Origin: Gemmatirosa kalamazoonensis
Lineage (GTDB): Bacteria > Gemmatimonadota > Gemmatimonadetes > Gemmatimonadales > Gemmatimonadaceae
Direction of reading: 5' to 3'
Length of the DNA: 64,000 nt
Assembly: GCF_000522985.1 (NCBI RefSeq)
Contig: NZ_CP007128.1
Coordinates: 620,001 to 684,000, forward strand
Below the pieces are notes generated by a model that worked only from the letters and a program-made list of their open reading frames with translations, did no database searches and was not told the DNA's origin. This document shows positions 60,085 to 64,000 of this stretch, piece after piece. Position 1 is the stretch's first letter. Every line of letters begins with the position of its first letter. Position numbers and translations under genes: made by a program.

Positions 60085-61587
60085 ATGCGTGCAACGATGC
60101 TCGGCACGACGGCGGTCGCGGTCGGCACGCTCGCCGGACTCGCCGCCTGCGGCGACGCACCGGCGCCGACCGCCGCGACCCGCACGACCGACCTGCACGT
60201 CGTCGCTCCGTCGTTCACCTCGGCCGCCGCGTCGGTGCCGATCGCCGGGAGCTACATCGTCGTCTTCCGGTCCGACGTGGTCGACCCGAGCGCGGTGGCG
60301 AGAGATCTCGCGAGCAGGCACGCCGGCACGCTCGCGCATCTGTACACGTCGGCATTGAAGGGCGCCGCGCTCGCGCTCAGCGCCGCCGACGCCGCGCGAC
60401 TGGCGAGCGACCCGCGGGTCGCGCTCGTCGAGCAGGATCAGGAGATCCGCGCGGCCGGCGTCGAGTCGCCGACACCGTCGTGGGGGATCGACCGCGTGGA
60501 CCAGCGCGCGCTCCCGCTCGACAACAGCTACACGTACGACACCGACGGCACCGGCGTGAGCGTCTACATCCTCGACACCGGCATCTACTTCGCGCACCCC
60601 GACTTCGGCGGGCGCGCCGTGACGGGCGTGGACGAGGTGACGCCCGGCGGTACCGCGGCGGACTGCCACGGGCACGGCACCCACGTCGCGGGCACGGTCG
60701 GCGGGACCTCCACCGGCATCGCCAAGAAGGTGCGGCTGGTGGCCGTGCGCGTGCTCGATTGCACGGGCGTGTGGTCGGTGTCCGGCGTCATCGCCGGCGT
60801 GGACTGGGTGACGGCCGACGTGCAGAAGGCGAGCGGCGATCCGACGAAGGTCGGCGGCCGCCCGGCGTCGGCGAACATGAGCCTCGCCGGCGCGTACTCG
60901 GCGACGCTGAACCAGGCGGTCGAGAACTCGATCGCCGCGGGCGTCACGTACGTGATCGCGGCCGGCAACAGCACGGCCGATGCGTGCAGCTACTCGCCCG
61001 GCAGCGCGCCCGACGCGCTGACCATCGGCGCGACCAACCGGGTGGACTCGCTCGCGTACTTCTCGAACCGCGGCGCCTGCGTCGATCTCCTCGCGCCGGG
61101 AGTGGACATCGTGTCCGACTGGCTGGACGGCGGCACGCACACGATGAAGGGCACGTCGATGGCCGCGCCGCACGTGACCGGCGCGGCGGCACTGTATCTC
61201 GCGGCGCACCCGGGCGACTCGCCGGCGCAGGTCGCGTCCGCGCTGACGAGCAACGCCACGTCCGGGGCGATCATCGGCGTCCCGCTCGGCACGCCGAACC
61301 TGCTACTCTACACGCGCGCCCCGGCAGCCCCGCCGCCGCCGCCCCCGGTGGCGAGCTTCGTCTACTCGTGCGCCGGGCTGACGTGCAGCTTCACGAACAC
61401 GTCGACCGGGGCGACGTCGTACGCCTGGAGCTTCGGCGACGGCACGACGTCCACCCTGACGAACGTGAGCCATACCTTTCCACGGCGGCACGCCAGCTAC
61501 ACCGTCACGCTCACCGCGACCAACTCCATCGGCGCCACGAGCTCGGTGTCGAGGGTGATCGACTGCCGCAACAAGGGCTGCGCGTGA
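60085..61587 (+). CDS. Subtilisin-like S8 protease lipoprotein with C-terminal PKD domain
   Basis: A 500-residue protease of the proteinase K group. The lipobox LAGLAAC gives Cys22. The propeptide (about 50-125) has IAGSYIVVFRSDVVDPSAVARDLASRH and LASDPRVALVEQDQEI. The triad is Asp164 in YILDTGIYFAHPDFGG, His197 in CHGHGTHVAG and Ser358 in KGTSMAAPHVTG, with Asn in VIAAGNSTADAC. A Pro-rich linker is followed by one PKD domain (VASFVYSCAGLTCSFTNTSTGATSYAWSFGDGTTSTL). AGGAGGT lies 6-12 nt upstream of the ATG. A paralogue of 45766-47571, with the same propeptide and PKD layout but a shorter tail. Confidence 0.95.
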   Translation: MRATMLGTTAVAVGTLAGLAACGDAPAPTAATRTTDLHVVAPSFTSAAASVPIAGSYIVVFRSDVVDPSAVARDLASRHAGTLAHLYTSALKGAALALSAADAARLASDPRVALVEQDQEIRAAGVESPTPSWGIDRVDQRALPLDNSYTYDTDGTGVSVYILDTGIYFAHPDFGGRAVTGVDEVTPGGTAADCHGHGTHVAGTVGGTSTGIAKKVRLVAVRVLDCTGVWSVSGVIAGVDWVTADVQKASGDPTKVGGRPASANMSLAGAYSATLNQAVENSIAAGVTYVIAAGNSTADACSYSPGSAPDALTIGATNRVDSLAYFSNRGACVDLLAPGVDIVSDWLDGGTHTMKGTSMAAPHVTGAAALYLAAHPGDSPAQVASALTSNATSGAIIGVPLGTPNLLLYTRAPAAPPPPPPVASFVYSCAGLTCSFTNTSTGATSYAWSFGDGTTSTLTNVSHTFPRRHASYTVTLTATNSIGATSSVSRVIDCRNKGCA

Positions 61588-61651
61588 CACGACGCGTGGC
61601 ACGCATGGCACGCGCGGCCGACGTGCCGACCCCGCGACCCCTGGACATCGG

Positions 61652-62545
61652 ATGCAGACGAGCCCCGACCACTGCGTGATCTGCGACGCGCCGCTGACGC
61701 TGCTCGACGCCGCGACGCAGCCCACCTGCCGCTCGTCCGCGTGCCGGTGGCGCTACTCGACGATGCCGGCCGGCGAGAAGTGTCGCGTGTGCGGCCGGCC
61801 GCTCGCCCTCGCGGAGCGGGTGTCGCGCCTGTGCGGGCGCGCGGCGTGCCGCGACGAGCGGATGCGCGAGTGGCGCCAGTGGCGCGATCGCCGGCGCGAG
61901 GAGGACACGGCGCTGCGCGCGGAGGCGGCGGCGCTGCGGGCCGAGCGCGCCGCGGCGTTAGGCATCGCCGACGCCGAGTCGTACGTGGTGGCGCTCACGC
62001 CGGCATACGTCCGCGGCGGGCTGGTGCCGGTGCCGCGCGAGCGGCGGCGGGCGCTGCGCGCGCACCTGACGCGCGTGGCGACCGCGGCGATCGCGCAGCC
62101 CGACGCGGGCTCGGACGAGGCGCCCGACCCGCAGACCGACCCCGCGCTGCCTCCCGCGGTCGGGCGGCTGCTCGGCACCGCGTGCGCCACCTGCGGGGGG
62201 CACTGCTGCCGCAACGGCTCCGAGCGCGCCTACATCTCCGCCGACACGATCCGCCGCGTGGTGCGCAAGGAGCCCGGCCTGACCGTGAACGCGGTCGTCG
62301 CGCGCTACCTCCGGCGCGTCGGGAAGACCTCGCACGACGACTCGTGCATCTACCACGGCCCCACCGGCTGCACGCTGACGCGCGAGATGCGCTCCGACAC
62401 CTGCAACCGCTACTTCTGCGGCGAGCTCGCGCAGCTCAAGCGCTCGGTGGAGCGAGGCAGCCTGACCCGCGTCTTCCTCACCGCGCACCGCGGCCCGGCC
62501 GGCGAGCTGGCCACCTCGGCGTTCGTCGACGCGACCGGCGCGTGA
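61652..62545 (+). CDS. YkgJ-family cysteine-cluster protein with N-terminal zinc-finger-like region
   Basis: A 297-residue protein. Residues 1-70 have paired CxxC motifs (HCVICDAPL, QPTCRSSACRWRY, EKCRVCGRPL, SRLCGRAACRDERM) that look like two zinc ribbons. A charged coiled-coil (MREWRQWRDRRREEDTALRAEAAALRAERAA) follows. The C-terminal half matches the YkgJ cysteine cluster: TACATCGGHCCRNGSERAYIS, DSCIYHGPTGCTL, SDTCNRYFCGELA. YkgJ-type proteins are thought to bind metal (zinc or iron-sulfur); the function is unknown. The fusion of a zinc ribbon to YkgJ is less usual. One Leu codon is TTA (AALGIAD) in the octamer. Confidence 0.8.
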   Translation: MQTSPDHCVICDAPLTLLDAATQPTCRSSACRWRYSTMPAGEKCRVCGRPLALAERVSRLCGRAACRDERMREWRQWRDRRREEDTALRAEAAALRAERAAALGIADAESYVVALTPAYVRGGLVPVPRERRRALRAHLTRVATAAIAQPDAGSDEAPDPQTDPALPPAVGRLLGTACATCGGHCCRNGSERAYISADTIRRVVRKEPGLTVNAVVARYLRRVGKTSHDDSCIYHGPTGCTLTREMRSDTCNRYFCGELAQLKRSVERGSLTRVFLTAHRGPAGELATSAFVDATGA

Positions 62546-62547
62546 CG

Positions 62548-62699
62548 TTGAACCGCGGAGGACGCAGAGGGCCGCAGGGGACTGCCCTCTTTGAATTGAA
62601 CCACAGAGGACACGGAGGACACGGAGGAAGCCAATTGAAGTGGTTCTCCTCTGTGTCCTCTGCGGTTCGATTCGAAGAGGCAGTTCTCCGCGTCTCCGC
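62548..62699. repeat. Nested family A-like inverted repeat
   Basis: The outer arms CCGCGGAGGACGCAGAGG... and ...CTCCGCGTCTCCGCG surround a second pair, TTGAACCACAGAGGACACGG... / ...TCCTCTGTGTCCTCTGCGGTTCGA, with a CCAATTGAAGTGG centre. The right end runs directly into the GTG of the thioesterase gene. It accounts for the whole gap. Confidence 0.85.
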
Positions 62700-63104
62700 G
62701 TGAGCGCACCGAGCCCATACGAGGTCCGCGTGCGCGTGGAGCCCACGGACCTCGACGACCAGGACCACGTCAACAACGTCGTCTACGTGCGCTGGGTGCA
62801 GGACGCGGCGATCGCGCACTGGCGGGCGCTGACGACCACGGACATCCAGGCGACGGTGGGGTGGGCGCTGCTGCGCCACGAGATCGACTACCGCGCGGCG
62901 GCGCGGCTCGGCGACGAGGTGATCGTGCGCACGCGGGTGGGGCACCTCGAGGGGATCACGTTCGAGCGGCTCACCGACATCCGGCGGGCGGCGGACGGGC
63001 GCGTGCTGGCGGAGTCGCGGACGCTGTGGTGTCCGATCGACCCACGGTCGGGGCGGCCGCGGCGGGTGAGCGAGGAGGTGCGGTCGCTATTTTCCGCCGG
63101 TTGA
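62700..63104 (+). CDS. Acyl-CoA thioesterase, 4HBT/YbgC-like hotdog protein
   Basis: A 134-residue hotdog protein: YEVRVRVEPTDLDDQDHVNNVVYVRWVQDAAIAHW contains the catalytic Asp and NN-x-x-Y of YbgC/4-hydroxybenzoyl-CoA-like thioesterases. IDYRAAARLGDEVIVRTRVGHLEGITFERLTDI forms the remaining sheet. The start is GTG 62700, at the boundary of the preceding repeat. Longer upstream frames are translations of that repeat (SSVSSAV-type peptides). It hydrolyses acyl-CoA or related thioesters; the substrate is not determined. Confidence 0.93.
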   Translation: MSAPSPYEVRVRVEPTDLDDQDHVNNVVYVRWVQDAAIAHWRALTTTDIQATVGWALLRHEIDYRAAARLGDEVIVRTRVGHLEGITFERLTDIRRAADGRVLAESRTLWCPIDPRSGRPRRVSEEVRSLFSAG

Positions 63105-63196
63105 CCGACGATCGACCGGCCGTCGACCGGCGCCGGGACAACGCCGTCCCGGGCCCGGCCGTACTCTGGAAGCTCGACTCACCCTTTCAGAGACCC

Positions 63197-64000
63197 ATGC
63201 GCACCCCCCGTCTCGCCTCGCTCCTCGGAGGCGCCGCGCTGCTCGCCGCGGCCGTCCCCGCCTCCGGCCAGACGCTGGACTCCACGGCCGTCGCCGGCTT
63301 CCGCTGGCGCACCGTGGGTCCGGCGAACTTCCAGGGCCGCCTGTCCGACGTCGTCGGCATCCCCGGCCCGTCGAAGACGATGTTCGTCGCCGCGGCCGGC
63401 GGCGGCATCTGGAAGACGACGAACAACGGCGTCACCTGGCGCCCCGTGTTCGACGACAAGCGCATCATCTCGATGGGCGTGCTCGCCATCGCGCCCTCCG
63501 ACACGAACGTGGTGTGGGCCGGCACGGGGGAGCCCAACAGCCGCAACACCATCGAGCCCGGCGCCGGCATCTACAAGTCCACCGACGGCGGCAACACGTG
63601 GACGCTGATGGGGCTCGAGAAGACCCAGCACATCGGCCGCATCGCCGTCGACCCGCGCGACGCGAACGTCGTCTACGTCGCCGCGTTAGGCGCCGCGTGG
63701 AAGCCGAACGCGGAGCGCGGCCTGTACAAGACGACCGACGGCGGCAAGACGTGGAACCTGGTGAAGTTCGTCAGCGACCGCGCCGGCTTCGTCGACGTGC
63801 AGATCGACCCGCGCAACCCCGATGTGCTCTACGCGTCGAGCTGGGAGCGCTACCGCACGCCGTACTCGCTGAACTCCGGCGGTCCCGGCTCGGGCCTCTG
63901 GAAGTCCACCGACGCGGGCAAGACGTGGACGGAGATCAAGGGCAACGGCTACCCCGAGGGCGTGAAGGGCCGCATCGGCATCGCGATCTCGCGCAGCAAC
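63197..64000 (+). CDS. Secreted sortilin/VPS10-like Asp-box protein, 3' end cut by window
   Basis: Partial: 268 codons present, and the frame is open at the right edge. The signal peptide is RLASLLGGAALLAAAVPASG (then Q), followed by FRWRTVGPANFQGRLSDVVGIPG and Asp-box repeats TTNNGVTWRP, STDGGNTWTL, TTDGGKTWNL, STDAGKTWTE. It is clearly the same family as 33503-36745 (FRWRSLGPDRGGRSIAVSGVRG at the same place). Upstream, 63105-63196 holds only an IR-like GACCGACGATCGACCGGCCGTCGACCGG block with GTCGACCGG direct repeats. Confidence 0.9.
   Translation, partial: MRTPRLASLLGGAALLAAAVPASGQTLDSTAVAGFRWRTVGPANFQGRLSDVVGIPGPSKTMFVAAAGGGIWKTTNNGVTWRPVFDDKRIISMGVLAIAPSDTNVVWAGTGEPNSRNTIEPGAGIYKSTDGGNTWTLMGLEKTQHIGRIAVDPRDANVVYVAALGAAWKPNAERGLYKTTDGGKTWNLVKFVSDRAGFVDVQIDPRNPDVLYASSWERYRTPYSLNSGGPGSGLWKSTDAGKTWTEIKGNGYPEGVKGRIGIAISRSN

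Overview
The window is about 72% GC with GTG/ATG/TTG starts, GTGA-type start/stop overlaps and strong third-position G/C. Its content is typical of Gemmatimonadota, probably Gemmatirosa-like. It has many secreted metallo- and serine peptidases, VPS10/sortilin-like Asp-box proteins, PadR-linked MacB/FtsX 'ADOP' permeases, HEAT/c-type-cytochrome dehydrogenase-like proteins and GH3 glycosidases. The taxon is an inference from gene families, not from a marker gene. No rRNA, tRNA, CRISPR array or phage region was recognised.

Layout. 0-1.2 kb: the end of an IS3-family insertion sequence with OrfA, partial OrfB and an A7G slippery site, sitting beside an intergenic repeat. 1.3-9.5 kb: class V aminotransferase / flavin-oxidase pair, secreted M14 peptidase, a protein-glutaminase-like papain-fold protein, Uma2 nuclease and a zinc-finger SDR. 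9.8-17.7 kb: small enzymes and DUF proteins (DinB, DUF488, O-methyltransferase, DUF3303, DUF4112), a plug-like lipoprotein, a TPR-S41 peptidase pair and DUF1206. 17.8-22 kb: S41 peptidase divergent from a GntR regulator with a palindromic operator, hydrolases and MmcQ/YjbR. 22-30.8 kb: GH3 glycosidase with PA14, large lipoprotein, aldo/keto reductase and an ADOP permease. 31-38 kb: cydAB bd oxidase, sortilin-like protein and diheme cytochrome c. 38-51 kb: M28 peptidase, erythromycin-esterase-like protein, D-aminoacylase-like gene (frameshifted), beta-helix lipoprotein, M20 peptidase, S8 peptidase, S9 peptidase (frameshifted) and a hydrolase. 51-64 kb: HEAT/cytochrome c dehydrogenase-like protein, PadR-ADOP operon, M1 peptidase, S8 peptidase, YkgJ-type protein, thioesterase and the start of a second sortilin-like protein.

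The genes suggest a cell that lives on extracellular protein and polysaccharide. Nine secreted or lipid-anchored peptidases of different clans, a GH3 glycosidase and several hydrolases would release amino acids and sugars. The bd oxidase and the diheme cytochrome c are respiratory components.

The most unusual signal is not a gene. (1) The octamer CGTTAGGC/GCCTAACG occurs about 47 times by hand count, where base composition predicts about 2. Where I checked it inside genes it uses only two reading phases: Leu-Gly with the rare TTA codon, or Pro-Asn. It also supplies several stop codons. (2) Roughly fifteen intergenic gaps hold long inverted repeats, many with arms built from short tandem units, in at least six sequence families. 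Some are nested in each other, and one composite is present as a forward and an inverted copy 16 kb apart. (3) Two genes carry the same kind of -1 frameshift inside alternating CG tracts.
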